Shown here one piece after another: positions 48,901-61,926 of a stretch of 64,000 bases of DNA. The translations under genes were made by a program, and so were the position numbers. The stretch's first letter is position 1. The number at the start of each line of letters is the position of its first letter. Source of the stretch: Luscinia megarhynchos (taxonomy: Eukaryota; Chordata; Aves; Passeriformes; Turdidae); contig CM067565.1 of the NCBI GenBank assembly GCA_034336665.1, positions 83,206,858-83,270,857 of the forward strand, given 5' to 3'. Below the pieces are notes generated by a model, which was not told the origin of the DNA, made no database searches, and was given only the letters and a program-made list of their open reading frames with translations.

Positions 48901-51900
48901 AATAAACTTGCCTCCAAGATGAAAGTGACTAAAGTGGGCTGGGTGCCCAAATGAACTAATGGAATAATTAAGGCCTAAAGGGGGTAGTAGGACACCATTA
49001 GTAAATGGGTTAAGCACAATGTGCAGTTCAGTGGGGATGCAGTTCTGATGGTGGCCCAAGAATCTGAGTGCACAGAGTGTCATGCCTTCTGAGCTGCTAA
49101 AAGAGTAAAATTGCTTGTGTGTAGCCTATCCTGCTCACTGACTTCTTGTTGCTCCCAAGTTCTTCAACTTTTGGCTTTGAAATTTAGCAAAGAGCCTTTG
49201 TGATATATTTGTTTCCTGCTGTCCTGGTAGAGGAGTAGTCATAACACTAACCCAGGACACCTGCTCAACAAATATGTGTGGCAAACCTTGTAAGTATGAT
49301 CTAAGTATGATCCATCTTTCGCACCACAAACTTCGAAGTGGTTTTATTAGTTCTAGGATTCTGCAGTGGAAGTAATAAACCTTATTAATGGTGTATATGG
49401 GCAAACACATAGGAAAAACTGTCTGGAAAATAGTGTCTCTGAGCACCTAAGACCAGAAGGGAGTTATTAACAGAATTTTCTCTTCTAATGATGCTATCTT
49501 TGCTTAGTGCTCTGTGCTACTCATTTTTCTCGAGCTATTTTTCAAGCCTTTTCTCCACACAAAGAGAAAAAAATTGTACAAAATCTGTACAAAAATAATT
49601 TATAGATTAATAGGAAAGGTCATTTGTGTTCTAAGGCTTTCCTGTTGTCACATTATCCATCACAACTTTCAGTTCAAGGCTCAGATCTGCTTTTATTTAA
49701 TTGCTAGAGTAAAGCATGCATCTTTCCCAGGTGAACTTTCACTTGTCCTTTATTCCTTCTGTTCAGTGTGAAGATCAGTTCTTGAATGTGAAGTGAAGAG
49801 GTGACAACTTGTGGAGTGGGAATGACAGAAGGCAGACAGTGTCAGAAGTCTTGTTGGTATCCTCTTTGAGGAGAGGAAAACTTTGCCAAGTCATGAGAAT
49901 TACTACATCAAAAATGCTGGCTGTTTCACTTCTTATCTCTGCTGTGAATCTGGGAAACAAGTGCATTTGCAGGCAAAGAAAGGAGTGAAAGAACTCCAAA
50001 TTACACAATGTCCAAAATATTACATATCCACATGGTTTCTTTGTAGATCTGTGAGAAAAACATCAAGGATGGATGCTATCTTAGATGTCTAAAGCCCACT
50101 TGTTTTGCCACTCATTGAATCGTGTGACTGTGTAAGAAAGTGAAGTTTAGCCTATTCCTAAAGCAATTAAATGTTCAGACTCTGGTCTGAGGCTGCCTAT
50201 TAGATTAGATTTGCATAGTAATAATGTGATGGTAGCAGTGTCTGGTTTTGAGTGCAAGATCAGAAGTGTGGCTAATTTGACATCGCCTAGGAGACCTGTT
50301 CCACTGAAGCAGAGAGGATATGCATTAGTGTGAAGCTGTAGGGTGAATCAGTGTTAGAGACATGCCTAAAACTCCTGCCTGCTCCTGGATTGACTTTGAA
50401 CAGCTTCCCAAATTTTCATTTTCCTATATTTTCATTTTTCCTCCTACCTGAAAGAGAGTGGTGAGGGGAGGAAGGCAGCCAAAGATTGCTAAAAGGTAAT
50501 AGCATGAAACCCTGTTATCAGTCTGGGATTCCATTCTAGGCAAAGGCACATCTCAATTTTATTTCTAACCTTCTCTGCGGATAATTTTTGATTCACCTGA
50601 AAACCACCTGAGAGAGTTTCTTGCTCTCAATCTAAATAACGTGTGCATCCACCAAGAGAGCAGTAGTTGGAGAAAGACATTCCAGAGCTGCCCACATTAT
50701 TAAGAAAAATGTCACCACAAACCACCTAGCACATTCCTTGAATTACAAAAGCTAAATGTACACACCATCTATCATGAATGAACCGTTTCCTGTGCAAATG
50801 TTAGGAAATCCAAGTGAGATTAGTCTGCGTAATGGAGTTAAAATAAAGCTAATTTGTTTGTGAGGTTATTGGCGAGTCAAAAATCTCCTTCACAGTTTTG
50901 TTAGGCAGAGGGGTGGAGAAAGTGTGTGTGCTAGTCTCAGAGGCAATCAATGTAAATTTGTTTTTACCAATGAAGCTGATTCTGCTGAGCAAAACTAGTT
51001 ATATTCCCAGCTGTGTGGCAGAATGTGAGTCCAGTGCTGCCAAAGGTCTGCAACAAAATGGTTTGGATCTGTGGAAGTATAAGATGAGAAAGAGTAAAGA
51101 GGGCTGCAAACAGTTCTGGAGCTGAATGAGGATACACTAAATATAGAAGGAGAAGAAGGACCCACTTGTGCTTCTTTACTGTGTCTGACGTGTGCCTGGC
51201 AACCTAGGAAATTATGATCAGAACTGTAAGAAAACAATCCTTGTTTTGGAGTTTTTCAACTTAAAGCAAAATGTTAATGTCTCTAGAGCTGCTTTTCTTC
51301 AGCTACCCATTCTGTCCTTTCTTACATTCGCCTTCTCTTCAGACACTACTGCCCCTTTCTGTTTTCAGCCACTCTTTAAAACATCAATTTCTTCATGCTC
51401 TTTCACTGCATGTTTCCCATGATCAGCCAGTCCCACCTGTCCTCCCCATCTCTTCTCTTTGCTATCCTAGCTGTCTTTTTCCTGTCCCTTTCCTTCATGG
51501 CAGCTGAGATCAGAGAGCAAAATCATTGAATCCTCCATCCCACAGAACCTCCTTGTAGTTTTCTTTTGACTTCAGTAATTATGAGGGAAATAATTTGATG
51601 AGATGTGAGATATAGTACAATAGAACCTGTGGTTTTTCATCCTTCTTGCCTGCTAAAATGTCTCTTATATAACTTCAGCTTCACACATAGCTACTAGGGT
51701 TTTCCACTTTAAATTTTGAATTCACTTGGAAATGACATTTCTTCTTTAAATGAAAATGCTGAAGCAACATACAGCCTTTGATTTCAAGTGAAAATATATT
51801 ACTAGTTATGGTTTTCACCGTTAAAAAGCTGAAAATTAGGTGTATGCAATGGAGAGTTAGACAACTTGGAGAGGACTCATCTGAGCAGTAGAAGGTATCT

Positions 51901-51962
51901 GGTAGATCTCAATTTGAGATCTCTGTAGACTCCTACCATAGGCAGTGGAGAGAGACAGTAAA

Positions 51963-51986
51963 TTTAAGATCATTATTGATCTTAAA
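51963..51986. repeat. Perfect 10-bp inverted repeat
   Basis: Arms TTTAAGATCA and TGATCTTAAA separated by TTAT. A second palindrome with AGATCTCAA arms lies 40 bases to the left (51904-51922). No function can be assigned. Confidence 0.85.
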
Positions 51987-54900
51987 GTAGATATTTAAAA
52001 TAGGTCAGACGAGTTGCACCTTAAATGTACCTGTTTCTTTCCATTGACTATAAAGGAAACCTGGAATGACTGGCTCTGAGGCTGACACCTACAGTGTGGA
52101 TGTCTAAAGTTAGGCAAAATGAATCCCACTCTAACTGTCATCTTAAACACTCTCCATAACATACAATTTCTTTTCCTTTTTTAAAAAATAAAATTCCAAA
52201 GCAGAACCACATTTTGAGGTAAAATGAAAAAAAATATTTCTGCTTGAAATTTCCAACAAAAAGATTGTGTTGAAATTTTCCAATTTTCTCAAATTTCCAT
52301 GTTGAATTTTATAAAGTTCAGTCTTGAGAAAAATACATTTTATGAAGAAAGCTTTCAAAAGGAAGAATGTGACCTGATTCTCCCCATCACAGAGTGTTCC
52401 ACCCTACTTGTTCCTGGGTGTTTGCATTAACACAGCTTCATTGGGTCCAATTTGTGTCAAAAAGGGAAGCAATTTCATGACCAGGTCACAAGGACCTGGG
52501 CTAAGAGCTGCCAATCAATCTCACACGTATTTGGTTCTGTTGTCAGATGGCAATAACTTCTGGTCACTATTGAACTGGACTTAGTTTGCACCAGTGCCTA
52601 GAAGACAAAATAAAATTTATTACCAGTTCTTTAATCCATCCAGTTCAGCAAAATAGCCTTGTATCAAAATATATCATTTATTTCCTTATACCTACCTGGC
52701 AGGAGGGTAACTATAACAAACCACCTTCAAGAGCAGTAGGGTGTAGTAATGTGGAGCAATTTAAGCATAATGGAGCTCAGAGCTTTCCAATACTGGGAGA
52801 TGACAGGTTTTGGAAGGTAAGATACAAAGTGAGGAACAATTCTGTCTCCTCCTAGCCAGCAGTCACTGTCTGTAACCATCCTACCTATTCGTTTTTGCTG
52901 GCTCAAGGGGGATTTTCAGAGCACTTTGAAACCTGCCTTAAAACCGTCTTAGACTTTGAAGAGGCCTAAGGTAATTTTCTTCTGCTTGCTGTGACTTTTC
53001 CGTGTCATAAAATTGCAAGTCTGATAGAAGGGTAATTTCTGCATTTAAACCTACATCTTTCATCTTGGCCTGTAGTAAACCTGAAAAGTGTATCCTGGTG
53101 TGGGGAGCAACTGTAACTCTATTCATTAGCCCATGTGCTCCTTTTACATTTGTCCATTAACACTTTCACCATTTGTCTTCCCCAGGTCAGGCTGAACAAA
53201 CTGAAAAAAATCAATATCTCTTTGTAAGTGCTGAATACTTTTTCCCCAGTAAAGTACTTCTCTAAAAAGTGGTTTTGTTGAACAACAGGGAAATTGAGAT
53301 TCGTCATCACTACGGTCAATAACAAATTCTCCATTGGATCAGTCATTCTCTTTCTGTCATTTCACCAGCCCAGGTGGTTTTTCATTTATCTCTTTCATAT
53401 GATTTTTCTCAACCATTTTTCTCTGTCAAAATTTTGGCTTGCAGTCCTTTATGACCCAATGGTAATTCCAAGCCATGTGTTGTTCTAGTAAATTCTGTTT
53501 TGTTAGAGGGGTTCAATCTCTCCAGTGAGCAGCTGAAATAAGCAACTTCAACTCTCTTCCTGCCCAGAGACAACAAAAATGCACCCAGCTCCTGTGGAAC
53601 ACCTAAATGCATGAAACATGGCAAAAAGTGCAACCCAGTCATCAGACTGTTTAGTCCTGGGGAAGACAATTCAACAGTAAGTTTTCTACAAGGTATTTAT
53701 GGCTGTCTGACAATTATACTTTAATTTCAGAGACTTCTGTGTCATTTCATACTTTATATACATTTCTGTTCCTCCAGAAAAGCTGACACCAACAAATCAT
53801 AATTTTCTTCAATGGCTATTATTTTGTCTGCATAGTTAAAAGAAAATCTGGGTATTTCTTCATGCCCTATTGCAGTTGACTCAGTCAGGTTTTTCAATGC
53901 CTTGAGTTCAGAAATGTTTCCAAAACTGAAAACACATACTTGAGGAGTCAAATGTTGTATTCACGTTCTCTTCTTTCAGACTTTTGAGATGCAGCTTAAG
54001 ATGGCCAGACTTGTGCAGTGTGAAAGGCTTCAGAGCCAGTGGCCAGAATTTTTCTGTGAGGAAGGAGTTCATTATCCCACTCACTGACACTCAGAAGTTT
54101 AGAAATGTACTTTAGCAATGTATAGAAGTGTGAACAGCTTGTAGACCCTTTCAAAAACAGGTTCACTATCCCATGCTATGTCTCATAACTGGAAGAGGGC
54201 TCACAAAGCATCAAAATGTATTTTGAGTCCATCTCACAGAAGCACAGTATACAAATCAGAGCAGCTATCTGTTAATCTCTGTCTGAGAAATAGCTTGCTC
54301 ACTGGTCCTAAGTGACTGGGCATGGCTCTTGGAACTGATCTCAGGAAGCTCTGCATAGTATTTGTATTTTCTACATCACCTTATCCACCATATGTAAAAA
54401 TCTCAGGGACTGACCCTCCAAAAGTAACAGGAGTTTCTAGCAAATATGGCCTTCCATGAAAACATCTCATTTCAGTTCCTCTTTCCATTGGAATGGAATT
54501 CCACATTTGAAAACGTCTGTGCTGAAGGTCACAGACCTTTTAAAGGCTTCCTTCCTTGCTCATTTCCTGTTGTCAAAGTTTTCCAACCCTTGAGCTCTGC
54601 TAGGTGAGTTGATCTTCAGAGATGAAGATAATATTTCAGAAAGACCATTGATCTCGCTCACAGTCACATTGGATCTCTCCTTTTTTTGTTTCTATGAAAG
54701 GTTAGTTGTTCTACTTAATTCCTCTTTTATTTATTTCCTTAGTTTATTTATTTGCTTCTGGCCCTGAGCTGCTACTGAAATTAGACTCCTTGTAGCAACA
54801 AAATGTGAAGACTGTTTGCTGACTGTGTCAGATCAAGCTTTATATTTTATGTGTGCTAAAAGGGCACATGCACTGCCAGTGTGTAGGTATGTACCATTCT

Positions 54901-56499
54901 TTAACTCAGTTCCTCCTAAAGATTGCAAATCTCAGAAATGTCATTACTTTGTCTTAGCTGCAAAATTACTTTTATTGTATTGCAATTAATGTATTCTGTT
55001 ATTTGCAGGTATTTTGTTTTTCTTTTTTTTTTTAGGATTTTTCCATGTTTGTTGTAGAAATATAATAATGCCTTTTGATCCCCACAATGCTCTGTAGCTG
55101 AATTTTCAACCAAGGTTCACAATCTGTTTAACACCACACAATCTGTGAAAATGAAGATTTATACTCGCCTAAGTATGGTTTATGATTTTTGCCAATGTCT
55201 GGGTTGATACATCATTCATGAACTTATGTACACTTGTTTCTATTGTGTCTGTAATTTGCAGCTTTTCATTATTTAATGTGAATTTGTAGCCCATACATAG
55301 ATTGGTGGTACATTTCTTATAAAGATTTTTTGAATCACATTTTGCAGGATCGACTATATAACATATTGCTGTAGTATTGTTTATACTTCACTATTGGCTG
55401 TTCCTTTGGATTTAAATAAAAATTGCCAGCTCCAAGCTGATTAGTCTTCCAATATAAATACTAACTCAAGTCTTTTTCATTTTGTTTCACGTGTTCATTA
55501 CAAAAATGTAAGGAGCATGTGGGATTAAAATACTGCTACATTGTATGGTCGTGACCAGTGCAAGCAAATGTGTTTTATGGGAAAAAGAAAACAAAACAAA
55601 ACATCCCTCAACAAACCTTAGGCAGGAGTTTATGGGAATGTTTTAAAAGCCCTTCCCACACCCAAGATTTTCCATGGAGCAGATAGCTGCTTGCAGTATG
55701 GGAGAAATGCATTATTGAAAGCAGATACATAAATATCCTTTTGTCTGCAGGTGTCTGGTGGAATTCCCTCGTATGTAGAAGATAAGCCCAGAGCTGTTCT
55801 CATGCACTGAACTTTGAGTGATGGAAAAGTCTGTACATACAGCTTACAGATGAATATGAATTTCATATGTAAAAAGAGACATTGATGCAAACCTTCACTT
55901 GAAAAGAAATCTTTTCAGCATGGTAAATCCTATCTTAAGAATATCTAGCATTGTGTTTTGGGTATGGCATCCTGTTTGAACAATTATTCTAGCTTATATT
56001 GCTCTGTCCACTATATGGCTGTTTTTAATTGTATCTTTAAAAAGATTGATTCCCATAATAAAACTGAGTTGGAATACTGAGATAACACTCAGTAATTTTT
56101 CCAGGTCAACACTTGGTTTCTAAATTTGACTCCAAAAGAGTTATAGCTTAATTATGATACAAATAATCTATCTTTCAACAGGCAAACTGCTTTTTTTAAT
56201 TTTTTTTTTATTTGACAAACAAAACAAAATAAATGAAAAACAGATCCTGTTCAAATAGAAATGATGAAATTTCAAGTCACAGGAGAAAGAATTTGGAGGA
56301 CTCTTGAGAGGATGTTTCACCTATGCTCTTGCTTTGGTGATATCAGCTGTAATTATCTGAGGCAAATTTGTCCTTCTTGTTCTTAACAACATCTCATAAT
56401 GGATATTCCATACCCACTTTGGTGATTCATGAGCTCTACCACCAGAAGGATGTTTTAATGCCTTACCTGTATCTTGTTGCATTTTAAATCCCTTTACTT

Positions 56500-56715
56500 C
56501 CTGTCTTACTCTCATGAATGAAGAAGAGAGATGATACCCATGGTCTTTGGAGCATCCCTTTGAATATTTACAGGCTGTTTCCAAATTTCCTCTCATTATT
56601 CCCTTACCTAGACAATCCTTCTGCTCAATCATTCCTCTTTATGTTATTAGTTCTAGACCTCTGACAATTCCTGTGGCTTTTTCTGTCTCTCCAATATGTC
56701 TAAAGAGCTCTTAAG
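56500..56715 (-). mobile_element. Ancient CR1/L3-type LINE fragment
   Basis: On the plus strand, the order GGTCTTTGGAGCATCCCTTT, CCTTACCTAGACAATCCTTC, CTCAATCATTCCTCTTTATG, TCTAGACCTCTGACAATTCC and GGCTTTTTCTGTCTCTCCAA follows the reverse complement of old CR1/L3 elements (the AGGCTAAACAATCCC...CAGACCTCTGACCATTTTCGT...CTCCAATTT pattern). It is far more diverged than the other copies and was probably fixed before the bird radiation. Confidence 0.6.
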
Positions 56716-57419
56716 GGGTGTCCTATAAGCATTTTTGTCTTGAGAATTTCCTTAATGTCAATTTAAAAATTCATAAATATGTGTGTTTCATAATGACTGC
56801 AGCATAAGGCAACTGCTACTAATAATATATTGAATATCATAATTTTTCAGACTATTTAGTAGTAAATAAATAATGCCTATGCTTGTGGAGCTATTGAATG
56901 CATGGGTCTCCAAAGAGTTTCCTGGATTATAGATTTATTGTCTGAAAAAAAAATTCAAATAGCCTGAAGAGATTTTTTCACTGAGTTAATGTGCAGGACT
57001 TTGATTATTATATGATTTGTGTAAGATTTAGAGTTGCATGACACTAGTAATGTAATGACAGTTTTTCAGTGGTGTGAAAAGAACCTGAACCTCTGTTAAT
57101 TTTAGGAACATTTCACCTGCTGTCTCACAGAATTCAACAGTAAAGATGCTTGTGTCAGTCTAAATTACCAGGAGAACCTATGTGTATTTTAATAATTTTC
57201 TGTCTTTTTTCATGCTGGATTAGCAGCAGAAATTTGTCCTTTTTAAAAAGGAAAAAGAAATCAAGAAAACTATTTATGCTGAAAATCATAAAAGTTTTTT
57301 CCATTATCTTCTTCATTAAAAACTTCATCTCTAGTTCTCTGCTGGTGCATTTTGTGGTTTTTTTTCCTTTTTATCACTTTGACAGTGGATTTTGACAAGT
57401 CCAGGGTCATAGCCTGGAA

Positions 57420-57484
57420 CTGAATATATAGATTATAATGACAAGGGGTATTTTAGGCTTCTTGTCACTATAATCTGTATACAG
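57420..57484. repeat. Near-perfect inverted repeat, pre-miRNA-sized hairpin
   Basis: The left arm (57425-57445, ending GATTATAATGACAAG) pairs with the right arm (57461-57481, starting CTTGTCACTATAATC) over 21 positions. I count 19 Watson-Crick pairs, one G-U type pair and one A-C mismatch. A two-base bulge is followed by three further pairs (57420-57422 with 57482-57484). The loop is 15 bases. Total length is 65, within the range of animal microRNA precursors, although a recent inverted duplication or the remnant of a palindromic DNA transposon would look the same. No known microRNA seed that I recognise is present, and expression is unknown. Confidence 0.85.
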
Positions 57485-58540
57485 CTCTTTTAATGGGGTA
57501 TACACAGTACTTGTGATTGCAATGGAGGGCTGCTGTATTTTGACCTCTTTTTTCATGTGACTGTGAATTTAAATTTATTAGCAATTCTTCTCCCCTTCCC
57601 CAGTATTCATGAGCCTTTGCTAGCATTAAAAGCATGAAGGAAGCATGAAAGTCAGCTAGTTAAATGCTTAGCGCTTTAGTTGAAGAGTATTTGTTTTGTA
57701 TTCAGCAGAATAGAATTTTTGGAGTGCACCATGTAGGACCCACTTGCCTGGGTTACAATACAGAGCTCATTGTCTTTTCCTCTGGCAGCTGAAGAGGATG
57801 TGACTTCCTGGGGGCATTGTTAATGGGATGTGTGGAGATCTAGTGTGTGCTGAGCACAGTTCAGATGGCATGCCCTGTTGTGTCCTTCTGCTTACCAGCA
57901 GCACTCTCTTGGCCAGCTCTGCTTTTTCTGTATTTCTTTTCACACAGCCCACTCCCACCCAAGTTCTCCTCTTGTAAATACAACAGAATAGTTTTAATAT
58001 AATCCATTCTTTTCATGTTGCAGGTAGCTAAAATGGACTGGTTCCTAAAGCACAATGGTGAGGTAAAAAGTGAAGTCATGCTTTGTTATGACCTTGTCAG
58101 ATTAGACATGATAAGCTCGTTAGAGATGCACAAGAGGTATTTCTGCACTCTATGACTGCTTTTGTGGGCAGGTTGTCTGCATCTAGCTACATCTAGGTGT
58201 GTTATCCTGGACTAGCTGATGTGTCAATAAGATGCTGAGCCAGGCCTGCCATCTGTGTCTTCTCTTTGCTTCTGGCAGTAAAGTATCATGGCAAAGAAAT
58301 ATGACTTTGATTCCACAGAATTATAACAAATTCTAACATGAAATGCAATGCATTTCTGCAGGAAATAAGAACTGATGTATGGTTCCCTATGAAGGTAATT
58401 GACTCCTTCAGCTGTGAGGTAAGTGGAGATCTAATGATCCAGGTGGTGGAGACACAAGCTGCCACAAGAGTGGTTACTTAACAAATGCAGTTTTCCTTTC
58501 CTTTCTGATTCACAAATTGTCTGTGGGCACACCAGAATTT

Positions 58541-58602
58541 AAAACAAACAAACAAACAAACAAACAAACAAACAAACAAAAAACAAACAAACAAACAAAA
58601 AC
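58541..58602. repeat. (CAAA)n microsatellite
   Basis: About fourteen CAAA units with one A insertion in the middle. This is the longest tetranucleotide array of the window. Confidence 0.96.
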
Positions 58603-60310
58603 CCACCAAAAACCCCCAACCTAGTAATTTTGAATGTTTTCATTTAGTGAATTTCAAAGATTTTATCAAATGAATGCCAAGATTGCACAACTGGGTAGAG
58701 CTGTTACCTTTATGTGGAACTCTGGGGCACACTGGTCAGAGCAAGGAGTTTACTTTTAACACCTTCACTTCTTGTCTAGGTGATATTCTCTGCACTGAGG
58801 TGTCTCTCAGACCCATAAAATGCTTTGTGCACCATCTCTCACACTCACACCCACACACTATTCCTCCTCCTCATCATCCTCCTGTTTAGACACTTTTGTC
58901 TGGATAGTGCATGAGCCCCTTCCTGTCACCCCACATAACCTCTCAGATGGAGACCATATTACTTAATTGTAAAAAAATAAAAAGAAATCTTGTTCTACAT
59001 AATTTCTTTAGAAAGAAGGTCTTCTCAGTTCTCCACAGCTCCTTTATTGTATGTAGTGGAGTTAAAATGTTCATACTTTTGAAAAGCTTTCCCATTAGCA
59101 ATTATTTCAATCTCCTGCCAGAAGGACTGCAAGAGCTTTTCTCTGCTTAGGCACATGTTTAATCTGCTGCTGTTTTTTACTCACATTAGAGCTGACCCAA
59201 GGCTCCTGTATTAAAATCATTCCACAAAACTTACACATATATCAGCTTCACATGTCATCAGATGAGGAATTGTGTGCCTTTATTTTTATTTCTTCTTACC
59301 ACCTCTGTTTAATGTGATCCATATATTTTGCACAGATCTTATGTATATGATTTTCTAGGATGTTATTATGGCTTTGTATCCTTACCTGTGGCATATGAAA
59401 GGGAGGAATGTAATAGAAAAGGGATGAGGCAGGGAAGGCATGAGTGAGTGGGTGGGAAAAAAGGATTACAGGATGGAAAAATGATATCTACTTCCAAAAA
59501 TTAGAACTACATTTTTACTTTTTGGAGTTGCTCTCTCTCCAAGACAAAAAGTGTTTTCTCCCACTTTGTTTGGAGGAAGTAGAAAAACAAGGAGCATAGT
59601 TTCACATCTCTATGAAACAAAGCTGAGTGCTTGGCTAATACATTGGCACCTGGATTGTTTTATGGTTACAATGAGCTCTATAGTGAACATCATGTAGCTG
59701 ATAGTTTAACCCAATTTCCCAAAAGTCCTAATCCAAGTGTCCCCTTCTTCCCAGAAGTAAATAGGAAAATTCTTTCAGAGCTGGACTGTTAATCACTGTG
59801 TAGCATCTTCACATTTTTTTCCTTAGTGCTCTTGATATGGGCCTGAACCTGACTTAAGACAATTTCATTGTCTATATAAATGCTCCCAAAGATGAACTAA
59901 ATATTATTAGTATTTCTAATCATTGCATTCAAACCTCCTGACATAAATAAGAGAAAGTCTGAGGATCCTTTTCATGAAGATGTTTTTCATATTTGAAAAG
60001 TATGTGAAAAAGATTTAACACTTCCCACCCCCTGCCCCAGAGCATTAATAGACTTTGCTTTCAGCCAGATCAAGTTTGTTGTTATTTTTCACTTTATCCA
60101 CCTCTTTTTTCCTGCTAAAAGACAAGGCTCAGAATACTGCAGTCAATGATAGGAGAGGGATCACCCTTTGAGCAAGAAAGACCTACCTCAAATGAAAAAC
60201 CCTCAGAAATATAATTCTGAAACAGTTGGGAAGCTGACTGCATTATCTAATAGCTCTGTGCCCTCTTCACTAGTTTACATGAAGAGAAAGAGAATAACCA
60301 GTCTTTGGTC

Positions 60311-60334
60311 TTTTTTTTTTTTTTTTTTTTTTTT
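60311..60334. repeat. Poly(T) tract, 24 bases
   Basis: An uninterrupted run of 24 T on the plus strand. No retrocopy body was recognised beside it. Confidence 0.95.
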
Positions 60335-61069
60335 AATGTGAAAAGACAGTTTATCTGGAATGTTGGACCCAGTTTCATTCACGGTTCTTTTATCTTCTCC
60401 AGATGGATTCATCTAACACATACTGACAGCCTGTAATTTTATGCAGCCAGTGATGGGTAATAAGCTTTAGGTGTTTCTTGAATTAAATAGGATCTTTGTT
60501 AGAGCTAAATGGTCCTGGCTGCAGGCAACAGCCATGTGAAGGACAGGACCATCATCTCTGAAACAATGTGTTGGATAAAATAAAGTGGAGCTTTGATAGG
60601 GCTGAAAACAACCACCATAATTTCCCTGATTTGTCACAAATTCTGTGTTCTATGTACATTCCAGGTGAGTACTATAAAATGTAGCTTTTAGAAAGAGAAC
60701 CATGAAATTTTACCCATCAATGTATCAGTGTTCAGTGCGTCTCTGACTGCTTTGGACCACTCTTGCACCTTCCATTGCCTTTTCCCCTGCTAGCACTTGC
60801 ATATGCAACACAGCAGTGGTCACAATGAAAAGGAAATGCTATGAAGCTAAGCTAAAAGGCAGCGTTTATGATTAATGAGGAGCTGCAAGCATACTAAAAC
60901 TTTTGAATTCTGTATTTAACCCATGCTTTACCATGATGGCAGCCAGCACATAGCTACCACAAGCATAATAAAATTCAGTTTCTTAGACATCTTATGTATT
61001 GCCTGAAAGTTTTTCTTGGATTTCAGCCCAGGTGTCAGAGTAATTTACTACAGGTGCCTCAGATACCAC

Positions 61070-61106
61070 TTTTTTTTTTTTTTCTTTTTTTTTCTGTTTT
61101 TCTTTT
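61070..61106. repeat. Interrupted poly(T) tract
   Basis: About 37 bases of T broken by single C or G bases. The plus-strand frame at 61016-61318 contains a phenylalanine run only because it reads through this tract. Confidence 0.93.
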
Positions 61107-61884
61107 TGTGGTGCTATTCCTCAGCTAGTATGTGGGTGGCAGAAACACTTCATTCAATACTTCCCTCTTCTATATTGTACCACTGGGTTCTTTTCATTAG
61201 CCAATATTTTATCTGTTCCTTTTGTTTGCACTCATCCTTCCCAAAAGCTGTTCACTTAATTGCAGTCCATGCTCTGAGAAGAATTCCCTTCATAAAGCTG
61301 GGGGAGATTTGCAAATAATTTCATTAACACCTTGTCATTCTTGAGGAGAGTCATAGCAGACCATCCATAGCCCAGGAGAGCTGATCCTAAATTACCAGGT
61401 GATCTTGGAGGTCTTATCATAGGACTAGGGGGTGGTATAGCCCTACACAGAGAGAGTAAGATAAAGTCTGGAATATTCCCCTGTTCCCTTTATGCTGAAT
61501 AACTTATAATGTCAGTCTACATCATCTTGAATCATATCAGCTACTCAGTGGGCATTTTCAAGAAGTTCAGTGATTTGGGATAAGTGTGGACAAATAAATG
61601 GCTGACATGTAAGTTCTTCACTCCAAGCAGTTCTATTTCTGACATCTCATCATTTGTCACTGACATAGGGGTGCATCATTAGCCAGTGGCATCATCTGAG
61701 AGGGAGACTAATCCTAACATTTAATTAATTGTTATAAATTGTCATTTAATGCCGGAGCCAAATGACATCTTTCCTTTAGACCTTGGAAAAATGAGGAGAT
61801 GTGGCAAGGTAGTCATTAAGGAAGAAAGCACAAAGGATCACGTTAATGGTATTTAAAACTTAGAGGTGGCAAGGAGAGATAACA

Positions 61885-61926
61885 GAGGGGGAGGGTGAGA
61901 GAGAGAGAGAGTGAGAGAGTGTGAGG
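61885..61926. repeat. Purine-rich (GA)n tract
   Basis: GA dinucleotide repeats with scattered T, flanked on the left by AGAGGGGGAGGG. All-purine over most of its length. Confidence 0.9.

Larger units (their letters stand above)
45753..56499. other. Long unique non-coding stretch
   Basis: Nearly 11 kb with no recognised transposon or gene, the longest repeat-poor part of the window. It includes a polypyrimidine tract (45944-45975), T runs at 46894-46908 (15) and 55023-55033 (11), and two small palindromes at 51904-51922 and 51963-51986. A C- and T-rich stretch lies at 51300-51540. Sequence at 55140-55480 is AT-rich and repeat-free. The many 60-114-codon frames on both strands overlap each other and show no domain. 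Confidence 0.6.
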
